From Caldilineaceae bacterium (GTDB taxonomy: Bacteria > Chloroflexota > Anaerolineae > Caldilineales > Caldilineaceae), in assembly GCA_022821545.1 (NCBI GenBank), contig JAJEDJ010000001.1:1-64000 (forward strand): DNA of 64,000 bases. The letters run 5' to 3'. Each line of letters starts with the position of its first letter. The first letter of the stretch is position 1. The notes under the pieces are model-generated. The model saw only the letters and a program-made list of their open reading frames with translations, was not told the origin of the DNA and did not search any database. Positions 55,769-64,000 of this stretch are shown here, in pieces. The translations under genes and the position numbers were made by a program.

Positions 55769-57121
55769 TTACTCGCCCGCCAGGAAGACGATCAAGGCTT
55801 CAAGGTCTTCCTCGGGTATGTGGCGATATGACGGCATCTTGTGGGGACTCATTGCAAACCCCTCAACATAGTACCTGTCCGGTTCAATGATGCTTTCGTA
55901 CAGGTAGGTGTAAACATCGGTCGCTTCGCCGCTGTAGGCAGGGTCTTCGATCCGTGCAGCAGCCATTTCGACCATTTCGCCGTGTGTCGGCCCGAAAATG
56001 CCTCGCGTACCGGCGCTTTCAAGCTGGTGACAGACGCCGCAATACTGCTCCTTATACACTGCCAGTCCCCGGGCGGCCAGGGCGGCCAGCTCGTCTTCCG
56101 AAAGTTTGCTCAGTTCCGACGCGCTGCGGACGCCATTGCCCTCTACCGGTCGAATCATCAGGGCGACGTGCAATATCCAGGAAATTCGCAAAACATCTCC
56201 GGTTTGCAACGCCCGTTCGCTGTACTCGCGATTCACTTCTTTCAGCGCGTCTACGTTGACACCCGTTTCTTCCGCGATGCTTTCCCATGTATCTCCCGGC
56301 TGCACCGCATATGTGCCCGCCAGGTCGCGGCCGGATTCCGTTCCCGCCTTCTCTTCTCTGGCTGCAACGTATGAAGACGCCAAAGCAGGCGGGCCGCCCG
56401 CCCAGCCGCGCGAAGCCCCTACGTTCTGCGCTTTGCCCGGCAACTGTCGAATCGTGATCTCGTCGCCAGCCCGAATATCAACCCCGCGCAGCGCCCACAA
56501 GTTGAAGTTGTCCAGCAACAGGTCCAGATACGTGACAGAGTACCTTGCGGCAAGTTGCTCCCAGGAATCTCCCGCCTGCACTTCGTACAAGACCGGCCGC
56601 ACTGCGGCATCGGCGCCGAGACCGGGAATGGCTAACTGGTCGCCCGCCCGGATCTGCTCCCCGCGCAGCTGCCACAGTTCCGCGTTGGCCTCTTTCAACA
56701 GAGCTGCCGACAGATCGAACCTGCCAGCGATCAATGACCAGAATTCACCTTTTCTCGCGGTGTAAACGTAGGCCGGAGAACTGTCAATCGTGTACGGCCG
56801 CACAAAGCCGGCGTCCGCGACCGGTGCAGCGGTGTCGCTCCGCCCCTGTGCGCTGGCCTGGTCTGTCCCTTTCACCGCCTGTCGGGCGCTGTCAGGCGCC
56901 GCCGGCTCGGGTGTTGCAGTTGGAGCGTTCTCATCCGCCTCCTGGCGTGCCAGTGCGACGGCAGGTTTTGCCGCCGCACTGTCGCGGGACAGGCGGTAAA
57001 CAGTGAAGCCCGCAATAATCAACGCACCGATCAGCAGCGCGCGCGACAGCAAATTGAGGCGTCTGCCTGATTCGCGAATGCGGTCGTGCCATCCAGGTTT
57101 CCTGTCTGAGCTATTCATCAT
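55769..57121 (-). CDS. membrane-anchored LysM-cytochrome c fusion
   Basis: Protein of 450 aa. One membrane helix (about 29-43), a Pro/Ala/Glu linker, three LysM-like modules (about 117-166, 177-224, 269-313, each with Y-x-V/T-x-G-D/E-x-W), then a C-terminal mono-haem cytochrome c. The haem motif is C-G-V-C-H (residues 361-365) and the likely distal ligand is Met424 or Met429. LysM modules bind peptidoglycan, so the haem domain would be held at the cell wall. Start chosen at the first of two ATGs (57121, 57118); the open frame runs to 57190. The ScyD-GlcG gene follows 119 bases later on the same strand. Confidence 0.85.
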   Translation of the reverse strand: MMNSSDRKPGWHDRIRESGRRLNLLSRALLIGALIIAGFTVYRLSRDSAAAKPAVALARQEADENAPTATPEPAAPDSARQAVKGTDQASAQGRSDTAAPVADAGFVRPYTIDSSPAYVYTARKGEFWSLIAGRFDLSAALLKEANAELWQLRGEQIRAGDQLAIPGLGADAAVRPVLYEVQAGDSWEQLAARYSVTYLDLLLDNFNLWALRGVDIRAGDEITIRQLPGKAQNVGASRGWAGGPPALASSYVAAREEKAGTESGRDLAGTYAVQPGDTWESIAEETGVNVDALKEVNREYSERALQTGDVLRISWILHVALMIRPVEGNGVRSASELSKLSEDELAALAARGLAVYKEQYCGVCHQLESAGTRGIFGPTHGEMVEMAAARIEDPAYSGEATDVYTYLYESIIEPDRYYVEGFAMSPHKMPSYRHIPEEDLEALIVFLAGE

Positions 57122-57326
57122 TTCCGCTTCTGCGCACGTTTCGGAGGGACAAAAATAAGAGAGGAATTGGAGATTCGTTCTCTCTATCAACTCCTCTCTC
57201 TATCAGTCCTGCCACTCTATAGCTATTCTATCCACATCACCGCGAAAACGAAAGAAGCAGTTTCCCAAGGTATCCGCGACCGGGGTTGGACAAGGGGTTG
57301 CCGAAACAGTGAGTGTCTACAAGGGT

Positions 57327-58391
57327 TCATTCAGAGCCGCCGTCCGTTCCGCCCGCCTCTGCCGCCCCCGGCAGAACTTCGTTCTCACCAAAAACAGGCA
57401 GGTTTTCCGGTTCCCCATCTACCGCAATGGTCCAGGCAGCAATCCAGCCCGTCAGGTCGCCGGTTGTCACAACATACCAACTGTTATCCTCCAGCCGGCC
57501 GATGACCCGATACGTCTGGTCGCTGCCGAGCAGCTTCAGCACAGGTCCGGCAGCTTCGGGCCGCTCACGCAGATTGACCGACGGATGCAGAAGAGTGCCT
57601 TTAAGGCCGGACAGCGAACCCGACGCAGCCGTGTCAAAGTTGCTCTCAAGCGGCTCATACGAACTGATCAGAGCCAGAGATGTCGCGGTCGCCTGCGCAG
57701 AGACGGGCACACTCCGGTTGGCCGGAAACAGGACAGCGCCGATGATTGCGAGAACCAGGCCGCCAATGATCAGAAACGGCCAACCTCTCCACGCCTGCGG
57801 GATATGCTGCGGCGGCGGTATGGCTGCCGGACCCTGGTAGGTTGGCCCGGCCAGGCGCGGCGGTCTCCGCACATCCGCGCGTTCAAAATTCGTGAATATC
57901 GCGGCCAGCTCGGTTTCGTATCTGGGGTCTACGCGCCATTCATTGAGCCTCGCATTATAGGCGCGCCCCGACTCCGGAATGGCCGAGTTGACCGCGTCGT
58001 GAATCGCCGTGAAATCCGCCGCCCAGCCCACGCGCACGTAGATCCAGCCGTGTTCCCGGCGCTGGTACGATAACCACGCGTCCGGGGGCTCGATTCGTTT
58101 GCGGGCAACTTCCAGCTCCTCTTCGGTCAGCGGAACAAGCTGCGCTTCCTTCAACTCCTCGTCGTGCGTCCAGCGTTTGAGAGGATTTGAAAGCAGCCGG
58201 TAAGCCTCATCTAACTTTGCCAGAAACGGGTCCGACTTTTCCGACCCCGCGATGAGGACGGAATCGTCCAGGTTTTCGCCCGTATGCAGACGGACTTGGC
58301 GCCTGTATGCCGCGTCAAGTACATCTTGCGAAGCGTTGGGCTGAACCCCCAATATATGATAGTAGCTTTCCAGGGATCTGTCGTCCACCAT
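57327..58391 (-). CDS. degenerate J-domain, membrane helix and SH3 domain protein
   Basis: Protein of 354 aa. Residues 8-80 look like a J-domain (Y-Y-H-I-L-G-V, helices II and III, R-L-L-S-N-P-L-K-R), but the essential H-P-D loop reads His36-Thr37-Gly38. It should therefore not stimulate DnaK. A middle region (about 100-180) has a W-I-Y-V-R-V-G-W block. A membrane helix lies at about 204-222, and a bacterial SH3 domain (L-H-P-S-V-N-L-R-E-R through W-Y-V-V to G-W-I) at about 265-325 sits outside. It reads like a cell-wall sensor or anchor. Same strand as the LysM-cytochrome gene. Confidence 0.85.
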   Translation of the reverse strand: MVDDRSLESYYHILGVQPNASQDVLDAAYRRQVRLHTGENLDDSVLIAGSEKSDPFLAKLDEAYRLLSNPLKRWTHDEELKEAQLVPLTEEELEVARKRIEPPDAWLSYQRREHGWIYVRVGWAADFTAIHDAVNSAIPESGRAYNARLNEWRVDPRYETELAAIFTNFERADVRRPPRLAGPTYQGPAAIPPPQHIPQAWRGWPFLIIGGLVLAIIGAVLFPANRSVPVSAQATATSLALISSYEPLESNFDTAASGSLSGLKGTLLHPSVNLRERPEAAGPVLKLLGSDQTYRVIGRLEDNSWYVVTTGDLTGWIAAWTIAVDGEPENLPVFGENEVLPGAAEAGGTDGGSE

Positions 58392-58534
58392 CCGCGGCTC
58401 GTATCAGCCTTGAGGAGGGTCCCTCAACTACAGGCGCCGTCTTCCGAAAACGGGGTACGGGTCTGAGGGACGAGAGCGACACGATCAAAGGCCCTTGCCA
58501 CCGCCGCTCTCCCGGTTTTTCGCGCTCGGGCTCT

Positions 58535-59530
58535 CTACCGGCTGACTTCATCCGAATAGCCGCCGCTTTCCACCAGCGCGGCCACCTCCTCCTTTTCAAA
58601 CACGCCCATGTCTCCGGGAATCGTAAACTTCATCCCGGCCGCCGCCGCCGCCCACTTCAGTGCGTCGGCCAGCCAGTCCTCTCTGTCATGGTGCAGGTAA
58701 CGGTATAGGACGCCCGCTGTGAAAGCATCTCCCGCGCCGATGCGCCCGATCGTTCCGCCCCCGGGAAAGATCGGCTGACGAATCGGGTCCTGCCCCGGTA
58801 CGGCCGCAATTGACCCGTCGGCGCCCAATGTGAGAATGACGGTTGCCTGGGGGAACGCCTGCCGCAGCGCGGCCAGCGCTTCTTCGGGCGCGATCTCTTC
58901 AGGCAGTCCATAGTGGGTCTGGGCATCCCGAATAGGCGCAAATACGATGTCTGCCGCCACTGCGAAGGGATGGCATCCCCTGCGGGACTCTTCAGGACTC
59001 CACAGCTTGGACCGGTAGTTGAAATCGAAACTCACGCTCCAGCCGGCCGCCTGCGCCAGCTCCAAAGCGCGTTTGGCGGTCGCCGCGGAGGTGGCGCTGA
59101 TCGCAAGCGTGATGCCGGTCAGGTGGAGATGCCGCCCGCCGGCCTGGTTGAAGAGCTCCACCGGCAGTTCATCCGGTGTCATGCGGCTGGCCGCCGAATC
59201 GGCCCGGTCGTAGATGATCGAGGTAGCCCGGGCGCCGTCGCCGAACTCAACAAAAAATGTCCCCAGCCGCTCGCCCTCAGCCCAGACGATATGGGAGGTG
59301 TCCACGCCGTGCCCCATCAGGGTGCGCGCGATCCGCCTCCCCAGGGCGTTCTCCGGCATGCGCGAGATCCACGTCGTCCTCACGCCCAGCCGGGCCAGCG
59401 CCACCGCGGTATTCGATTCGGTCCCGCCCGCCTCCAGCTCAAAGTAGGCCGCCTGTTCAATGCGCAGTTGGCCTGGCGGCGTCATTCGCAACAGTGTCTC
59501 GCCCAGAGTGACTACGTCAAACCTGGTCAT
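58535..59530 (-). CDS. kdgK: 2-dehydro-3-deoxygluconate kinase (PfkB family)
   Basis: PfkB/ribokinase-type sugar kinase, 331 aa. N-terminal T-L-G-E-T-L-L-R-M and G-G-T-E-S-N-T-A-V-A-L-A-R-L-G; the catalytic-base motif is G-A-G-D-A-F-T-A-G near the C-terminus. The KDG-kinase assignment rests on linkage: the start overlaps the stop of the KDPG aldolase gene by the ATGA arrangement, and a sugar-acid dehydratase is nearby. It would make KDPG from KDG for the aldolase. An open frame extends to 59614 inside the aldolase gene; 59530 is the conserved start. Confidence 0.9.
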   Translation of the reverse strand: MTRFDVVTLGETLLRMTPPGQLRIEQAAYFELEAGGTESNTAVALARLGVRTTWISRMPENALGRRIARTLMGHGVDTSHIVWAEGERLGTFFVEFGDGARATSIIYDRADSAASRMTPDELPVELFNQAGGRHLHLTGITLAISATSAATAKRALELAQAAGWSVSFDFNYRSKLWSPEESRRGCHPFAVAADIVFAPIRDAQTHYGLPEEIAPEEALAALRQAFPQATVILTLGADGSIAAVPGQDPIRQPIFPGGGTIGRIGAGDAFTAGVLYRYLHHDREDWLADALKWAAAAAGMKFTIPGDMGVFEKEEVAALVESGGYSDEVSR

Positions 59531-60192
59531 TTCTCCGCCCGCGCCTCCCTTATTGATGACACAAATTTTTGGGCCTGCGCCGTCAACGCCTGCCAGTTGC
59601 CCTCCGCCACCCAATCCTTGCGCACGAGCGCGCTGCCGACTCCCACCGCCACGGCGCCGGAACGGATAAATTCGCCGGCATTCTCCAGCCCAACCCCGCC
59701 CGTGGGCATCAGCTTCAGATGGGGCAGCGGGGCCAGTATGTCAGTGAAGTAGCCCGGCCCGAGCCTTGTTGCCGGAAAGACCTTCACCACGGCCGCGCCG
59801 GCCAGCCACGCGGACTGGATTTCGGTCGGCGTGAACGCGCCCGGCATGACCGGTACGCCGAGCCGGGCGCAATAGGTCACCGTGGGTAGATCCAGCGCCG
59901 GCGCGACCACAAACTGCGCACCGCTGGCAATCGCCTCCGCCGCCATCTTGCGGTTCAGCACCGAGCCCATCCCCAGAGCCGCGGCGCCTTGAGCGAATGC
60001 AGGTACGCGCGCCCGCAGCAGCGAGAGGGCATCGAGCGCGCCGGGACTGGTCATCGTCAGCTCGAACGCGGTTACTCCGCCGTCGAGCAGGGCTTGGGCC
60101 AGATCGACCGCGGCCGCCAGATCCGGGAGACGGACGATCGGCAGCACGCCGCCATTTTCGATTACCTGGACCGCATTTTGGGCGTCATTCAT
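59527..60192 (-). CDS. eda: KDPG/KHG aldolase
   Basis: Entner-Doudoroff aldolase of 221 aa that splits 2-keto-3-deoxy-6-phosphogluconate into pyruvate and glyceraldehyde 3-phosphate. The Schiff-base lysine is Lys137 in V-V-K-V-F-P-A, the catalytic Glu is Glu44 in F-E-L-T, and P-T-G-G-V is the phosphate loop. Start at 60192 preferred over 60210 because AGGA lies eight bases before it. Coupled to the KDG kinase downstream. Confidence 0.93.
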   Translation of the reverse strand: MNDAQNAVQVIENGGVLPIVRLPDLAAAVDLAQALLDGGVTAFELTMTSPGALDALSLLRARVPAFAQGAAALGMGSVLNRKMAAEAIASGAQFVVAPALDLPTVTYCARLGVPVMPGAFTPTEIQSAWLAGAAVVKVFPATRLGPGYFTDILAPLPHLKLMPTGGVGLENAGEFIRSGAVAVGVGSALVRKDWVAEGNWQALTAQAQKFVSSIREARAEK

Positions 60193-60339
60193 ATACGTAG
60201 TCCTGTACACAGTTCAGACGGAAAAGTAACCATAACTCTATCCTACGCAGCCGGACATTGGCAAACGGAAGGCAAAAAACGAGGTGCGGTCCACATTGGG
60301 GGTAGAGAGCCGACCTGCCCCCGATGTTTGGACCACCGG

Positions 60340-60896
60340 TCATGTTGGTCCGACAGGCACGGGAACAGGGTCGGCAGGCAAGAGGGCCTCAGGCTCCGCC
60401 TGCCACGCAAAGGCCGTGCTGCCCAGATGGTCGCCGTGCATATGATAGAGTGTGTTCCCCCGTTTAACAGCAACGCGCATCCCGCCGAATGTGTAGTGGC
60501 TTATCGCGGTTGTCACGCCGCTCGTCACCTCCTCCTCGTAATGGCCGAAATAGGTGTAGGTCGTCGTGCTGCCGTGCATCTTCTTGACGCGACTTCCGTC
60601 GACATCATACCAGTACTGTTCCAGCATGTCGCCGTTGTTGTCCCGCACCTCGGACAGCCGGTTCTGTGCGTCCCACACAAGCGTCTGCCGGCTGGAAAGC
60701 CCCTTGTTGCGCACGGTCATGTTGCCGTTGGCGTCGTAGTCGAAGCGGTCAGCCGGTTGGCGCCGTCATAGCTGTAAGTTCTTCCGTACGCAGCGGTCAA
60801 CCGTCCCAGCCCGTCGTAAGTGAAGCTGTTGCCGGTCCGGCGCCAGCGGCTGCCGCCGCCGGACCATTGAAGCAGTGGCGGACCACTTGCCTTGTT
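60340..60896 (-). pseudogene. Rhs/YD-repeat protein fragment
   Basis: Two frames together encode part of an Rhs core. From about 60890 come F-T-Y-D-G-L-G-R-L-T-A and Y-S-Y-D-G-A-N-R-L-T. After a one-base deletion near 60743 the other frame continues F-D-Y-D-A-N-G-N-M-T to Y-H-M-H-G-D-H-L-G-S-T before stopping. No start, N-terminal secretion part or toxin tip is present. It lies between the dehydratase and the aldolase of the sugar-acid module, as a relic. Confidence 0.85.
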
Positions 60897-62003
60897 TCAA
60901 CCGACCCTGTACTTCTTGAGCAGCTCGTAATTCGGCGTTATCCCCAGTCCCGGGCGAGTCGGCGCGTCGACGTTGCCGTCGGCGTCCAGCTTCATCGTTT
61001 CTTCGAAAATCTGCATGCGCAACGGGTCCACCGTTTCACGGTAAAACTCGAGGATCAGGCCGTTATTGATAGCGCACACTAGGTGGACATGCACTTCCTG
61101 GGCGCCGTGGGGAGCGATGACCAGGTCCTCCGCCGCGGTCAGTGCGGCCACCTGCATGAACTCGGTGATTCCTCCCAAAATCTGGGCGTCCGCGTTGATG
61201 ATCGCCGCCCCTTCGCGTTCGATCAGGTCTCGAAAACCATAGCGAGTGTATTCGTTCTCACCGGTGGCTATTGGAATCGACGTCGCCCGCGCAACCCGTG
61301 CGTGCCCGCGGTAGTCGTCCGGCGCCACCGGCTCTTCGAACCAGAACGGCTCATACTTTTCCATCTTGCGCGCCAGCTCGATGGCCTCGTGCGCCTTGTA
61401 GGCGTTGTTTGCGTCGACCAGCAGCTTGACCTCCGACCCGATCGTCTCCCGCACAACGCGTACCCGTTCCACGTCCTCGTTGATCGGCACGCCGCCGACC
61501 TTCATCTTGATCGCCTTCGCGCCCAACGTCAGGTTCTCCTCCATCTCCTCGGCCAGTTCCCGCAGGCCCTTGCCCTCCTCATAGTAGCCGCCCGCGATAT
61601 AGGCGGGAATGCTATCACGGAATCCGCCCAGAAGCTGGTAGACCGGTCTATTTACGGCCTTGCCTATCAGATCCCACAACGCGATATCGATGGCGCTTAT
61701 CACACGTGTCGACAGCCCGCGACGTCCCACCAGCTTAGGCAGCCACATGTCTTCCCAAATGCGGCGGTAGTTGAAGGGATCCTCTCCGATCACGACCGGC
61801 TTGAAGTAATCGATCAGTGTCGTCGTGAGATCGCTTCCCTGACCGGACGCGGTGCCGCCCCCCCAGCCCACGCCCGTAATCCCTTCGTCGGTGTAGATGT
61901 GGACCAGGTTCAGGCTGACATCCACGTAGGTGTACTTTCCATTGCTGATCGGCTTCGGCCGCGGCCAAGCGTACCTTTCGACCGTCATATCGGTGATTTT
62001 CAT
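60897..62003 (-). CDS. enolase-superfamily sugar-acid dehydratase (MR/MLE)
   Basis: Enzyme of 368 aa with a complete catalytic set: Lys166-x-Lys168 (A-I-K-M-K-V-G), metal ligands Asp197 (L-V-D-A-N-N), Glu223 (F-E-E-P) and Glu249 (A-T-G-E-N), then Asp272 and His299 (A-P-H-G), the Asp-His dyad of mandelate-racemase/galactonate-dehydratase types. It probably dehydrates an aldonic acid to the 2-keto-3-deoxy acid used by the kinase and aldolase downstream. The specific sugar acid cannot be read from sequence. Confidence 0.92.
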   Translation of the reverse strand: MKITDMTVERYAWPRPKPISNGKYTYVDVSLNLVHIYTDEGITGVGWGGGTASGQGSDLTTTLIDYFKPVVIGEDPFNYRRIWEDMWLPKLVGRRGLSTRVISAIDIALWDLIGKAVNRPVYQLLGGFRDSIPAYIAGGYYEEGKGLRELAEEMEENLTLGAKAIKMKVGGVPINEDVERVRVVRETIGSEVKLLVDANNAYKAHEAIELARKMEKYEPFWFEEPVAPDDYRGHARVARATSIPIATGENEYTRYGFRDLIEREGAAIINADAQILGGITEFMQVAALTAAEDLVIAPHGAQEVHVHLVCAINNGLILEFYRETVDPLRMQIFEETMKLDADGNVDAPTRPGLGITPNYELLKKYRVG

Positions 62004-62204
62004 TACCCGCTCCCTTTCGTGGCGTGACCGTCCGAGTCGGACGCAGTCTTACGGTTCAGCCTCCGTTATACGTCCATTTCCAGCCCACCACAAACTTCAG
62101 CAACGCAAAACGCACAAACAGAGTTCATGGGGGTACCTCAAACTGCTCCCGCTCTCCCATTCCATCCAGCCGCCTCAATGACACTCACTGACCACCGCCC
62201 TTCC

Positions 62205-62233
62205 TAGACACGCTCCTACCACTCTGATACACT
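62205..62233 (+). promoter_or_regulatory. promoter candidate for SDR epimerase pair
   Basis: TAGACA (62205-62210), 17-base spacer, TACACT (62228-62233). Predicted start near 62240, about 60 bases before the GTG. It lies in the about 295-base divergent region between the dehydratase and the epimerase, which otherwise shows no gene. Confidence 0.4.
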
Positions 62234-62298
62234 GAAATTCATTCCCGCGTCGCCAGCAGCTGTCCACACACTGGTCCTGTCCAAGCAAAGGTCCCGCA

Positions 62299-63357
62299 GT
62301 GAAGATCCTGGTAACCGGCGGTACAGGCCGGGTTGGCGCCAATCTGGTCACCCGTCTGCTGGCCGCAGGCCACGAAATCAGAGCCTTCATTTACCCCGGC
62401 GACGCCAGCCGCGCCCACAAGCTGGACGCCTTCGCCGGTGTCGAAACGGTCAGCGGCGACCTGCGCAACCCGGACGACGTTAGCCGTGCGGTCAAAGGCG
62501 TTGACACCGTCTACCACCTGGCCGCGGCCTTCATGGCCCCATTCGACAATCGCCAGTACCTGGAAATCAACGCCATGGGCACGCTCAACCTGCTCGAAAG
62601 CGTGCGCGCCCACTGCCCCAATCTCCACCGCTTCGTCTATGCCAGCACAGTCGCCGTCTATCTGCGCCTCGAGGAAAAGGGCCGCTACTTCGAGGAACCG
62701 ATTCGCGAGGACATGGCCGCCCGCTACCACCAGATGCCCTATTTCCTAACCAAGTGGGTCGGCGAAGAGCTGACCATGGCCTATCACTACCAGTATGGCC
62801 TGCCTGCCGCCTCTTTTCGCTTCTCCACGATCATCGAACCCAGCGAGTTCTTCAACGAGGCCGGCCTGCCCAATCTCCTGGCCTTCAGTTCTGCATACGA
62901 GCAGCACAGGTCGATGCAAAGCAGTGACCCCGACACGCAGGCCATGCTCGATCATCTCAACGCCCGGTGGACCGGCCGCGATCAACTCCTTCTCAGCCGC
63001 AACCCAAACGGTGTCCCCTACAAAGAGCACTTCAGCGACGTGCGCGACATCGCCCGCGGCCTGCAATTCGCCATCGAAAAAGAGGAAGCCGTCGGTGAGG
63101 CGTTCAACCTGGCCGGCGGTGTGATCATCGACTGGGGAGAGGCTGTTCCCCGACTGGCCGAGCGCTTCGGCGTCAGCTACACCGACGCGCGCCTGCCGAC
63201 GCCAGTCCACTACACGCTTGATCTGACCAAAATCAGGACCCGGCTCGGCTTCAAGCCGCGGCACGATCTGAACAGTGTAATCGAGACCGCTGAAGCCATT
63301 CGGCGCGGCGAAGAGACCGACATTGTACCCACCGGCATCCGCTACGGACAGGCCTGA
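62299..63357 (+). CDS. NAD(P)-dependent extended SDR epimerase/dehydratase
   Basis: Extended short-chain dehydrogenase/reductase, 352 aa. The NAD-binding G-G-T-G-R-V-G is at residues 7-13, D-L-R-N at the adenine pocket, V-Y-H-L-A-A-A, and the catalytic Y-F-L-T-K (Tyr148, Lys152). Family members are UDP-sugar epimerases, dihydroflavonol reductases and uronate dehydrogenases. GTG start behind AAAGGTCCCGCA. A near-identical paralogue follows with the same ribosome-binding site, so this is a tandem duplication. Confidence 0.93.
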   Translation: MKILVTGGTGRVGANLVTRLLAAGHEIRAFIYPGDASRAHKLDAFAGVETVSGDLRNPDDVSRAVKGVDTVYHLAAAFMAPFDNRQYLEINAMGTLNLLESVRAHCPNLHRFVYASTVAVYLRLEEKGRYFEEPIREDMAARYHQMPYFLTKWVGEELTMAYHYQYGLPAASFRFSTIIEPSEFFNEAGLPNLLAFSSAYEQHRSMQSSDPDTQAMLDHLNARWTGRDQLLLSRNPNGVPYKEHFSDVRDIARGLQFAIEKEEAVGEAFNLAGGVIIDWGEAVPRLAERFGVSYTDARLPTPVHYTLDLTKIRTRLGFKPRHDLNSVIETAEAIRRGEETDIVPTGIRYGQA

Positions 63358-63440
63358 AGCCTGGCCGGCCGATAGTTCTTACTCTCAAGAGTTTCTGAAA
63401 GACCCAAAACCTTGAACCTGAGAATCCGAAAGGTCCCGCA

Positions 63441-64000
63441 ATGAAAATCCTGGTAACCGGCGGCACGGGCCGCATCGGCGCCAATCTTGTCACTCGTCTT
63501 CTGGACAAAGGTCACGACGTCCGTTCCCTCGTCTATCCAGGCGATGCCAGTCGCGCCAACAAGCTGGATGACCTTGCCAACGTGGAAACGGTGACCGGCG
63601 ACCTGCGGATACTGGAGGACGTCCGCAACGCCGTCAAAGGGGTTGACGCAATCTACCACTTGGCCGCAGCCTTCGGAGGCCCGTTCGACAACCGCCAGTA
63701 CCTGGACATCAACGCCATGGGCACGCTCAATCTGCTCGAAAGCGTTCGCACGGAGTGCCCCAATCTTCACCGCTTCGTCTACGCCTGCACAGAGGCGGTC
63801 TACTGGAAACTTGAGGAGTACGGCCGCTACTTCGAAGAGCCGATCACCGAGGAGATGGTGGCCCAATACCACCAGATGCCTTACTTTCTCACCAAGTGGA
63901 TCGGCGAAGAGCTTGCCATGGCCTACCACTATCAATATCAGGTGCCTTCGACTTCCTTTCGCTTCTCCACGGTGATCGAACCCAGCGAATTCTTCAACGA
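63441..64000 (+). CDS. NAD(P)-dependent extended SDR epimerase, partial (runs off window)
   Basis: Second copy of the preceding gene, starting ATG after the same AAAGGTCCCGCA. The first 186 codons are present with G-G-T-G-R-I-G, D-L-R-I and Y-F-L-T-K all conserved; the 3' end lies beyond the window. Differences from the first copy are scattered conservative replacements, so both are likely functional and have begun to diverge. Confidence 0.92.
   Translation, partial: MKILVTGGTGRIGANLVTRLLDKGHDVRSLVYPGDASRANKLDDLANVETVTGDLRILEDVRNAVKGVDAIYHLAAAFGGPFDNRQYLDINAMGTLNLLESVRTECPNLHRFVYACTEAVYWKLEEYGRYFEEPITEEMVAQYHQMPYFLTKWIGEELAMAYHYQYQVPSTSFRFSTVIEPSEFFN

Overview
The window is GC-rich bacterial chromosome with no plasmid, phage or intact insertion sequence. 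Gene content suggests an uncultured Chloroflexota (Anaerolineae/Caldilineales-like). The reasons are sugar ABC operons built as Tat-type lipoprotein binding protein plus two permeases without an ATPase, many family-level sugar-acid catabolic genes (MR/MLE, Gfo/Idh/MocA, M81, RraA, RidA), a TIGR03960/TIGR03936 radical-SAM pair, and ribosomal proteins with long low-complexity tails. The phylum call is inference from gene content; no rRNA gene is present.

Layout. 1-2.9 kb: a three-gene minus-strand operon of sporadic families (TIGR04255, a 150-aa protein, a DUF7689-like protein) beside a dead, internally deleted type I restriction HsdR. 3-6.1 kb: an acyl-CoA synthetase and the rplU-rpmA-rpmE operon. 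6.6-9.6 kb: a CrtI-type desaturase convergent with an M81 (MlrC) peptidase. 9.9-18.7 kb: sugar ABC transporter (two permeases, binding protein), redoxin, SelA-like PLP enzyme, DUF4268 nuclease-like protein, a Phd antitoxin with a truncated PIN toxin, an enolase-superfamily enzyme and a RidA protein. 18.8-22.2 kb: tRNA-Glu, a tRNA-like element and the radical-SAM pair. 22.2-24.7 kb: oxidoreductase and ceramidase-like hydrolase. 25-27.4 kb: a membrane-SPFH fusion and a LecA-like secreted protein behind a repeat-bearing leader. 27.5-35.8 kb: a long minus-strand run (threonine synthase, divergent GroEL paralogue, beta-propeller protein, M19 dipeptidase, cytochrome c lipoprotein, RidA, small protein, aminotransferase, RraA). 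36.1-40.1 kb: an ABC-2 exporter. 40.4-41 kb: a DUF433/DUF5615 toxin-antitoxin pair. 41.2-47 kb: purM, enoyl-CoA hydratase, K+ channel, tRNA-Val, a lipoprotein glycosidase and MoaB. 47.6-53.6 kb: a second sugar ABC operon with two TIM-barrel isomerases and an ACMSD-like amidohydrolase. 53.7-58.4 kb: minus-strand envelope genes with unusual fusions (ScyD-GlcG, LysM-cytochrome c, degenerate J-domain-SH3). 58.5-62 kb: a sugar-acid Entner-Doudoroff module (dehydratase, KDPG aldolase, KDG kinase) interrupted by an Rhs relic. 62.3-64 kb: two tandem SDR epimerases, the second cut by the window end.

How the parts fit: the ABC importers, epimerases/isomerases, dehydratases, aldolase and KDG kinase describe a heterotroph that takes up sugars and sugar acids and passes them to pyruvate. 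The most unusual features are the GroEL paralogue with the catalytic Asp replaced by Arg, the domain fusions at 53.7-58.4 kb, the membrane-SPFH fusion with tandem repeats in its leader, the tRNA-like element near 19.0 kb, and the TIGR04255 operon beside decayed restriction genes.
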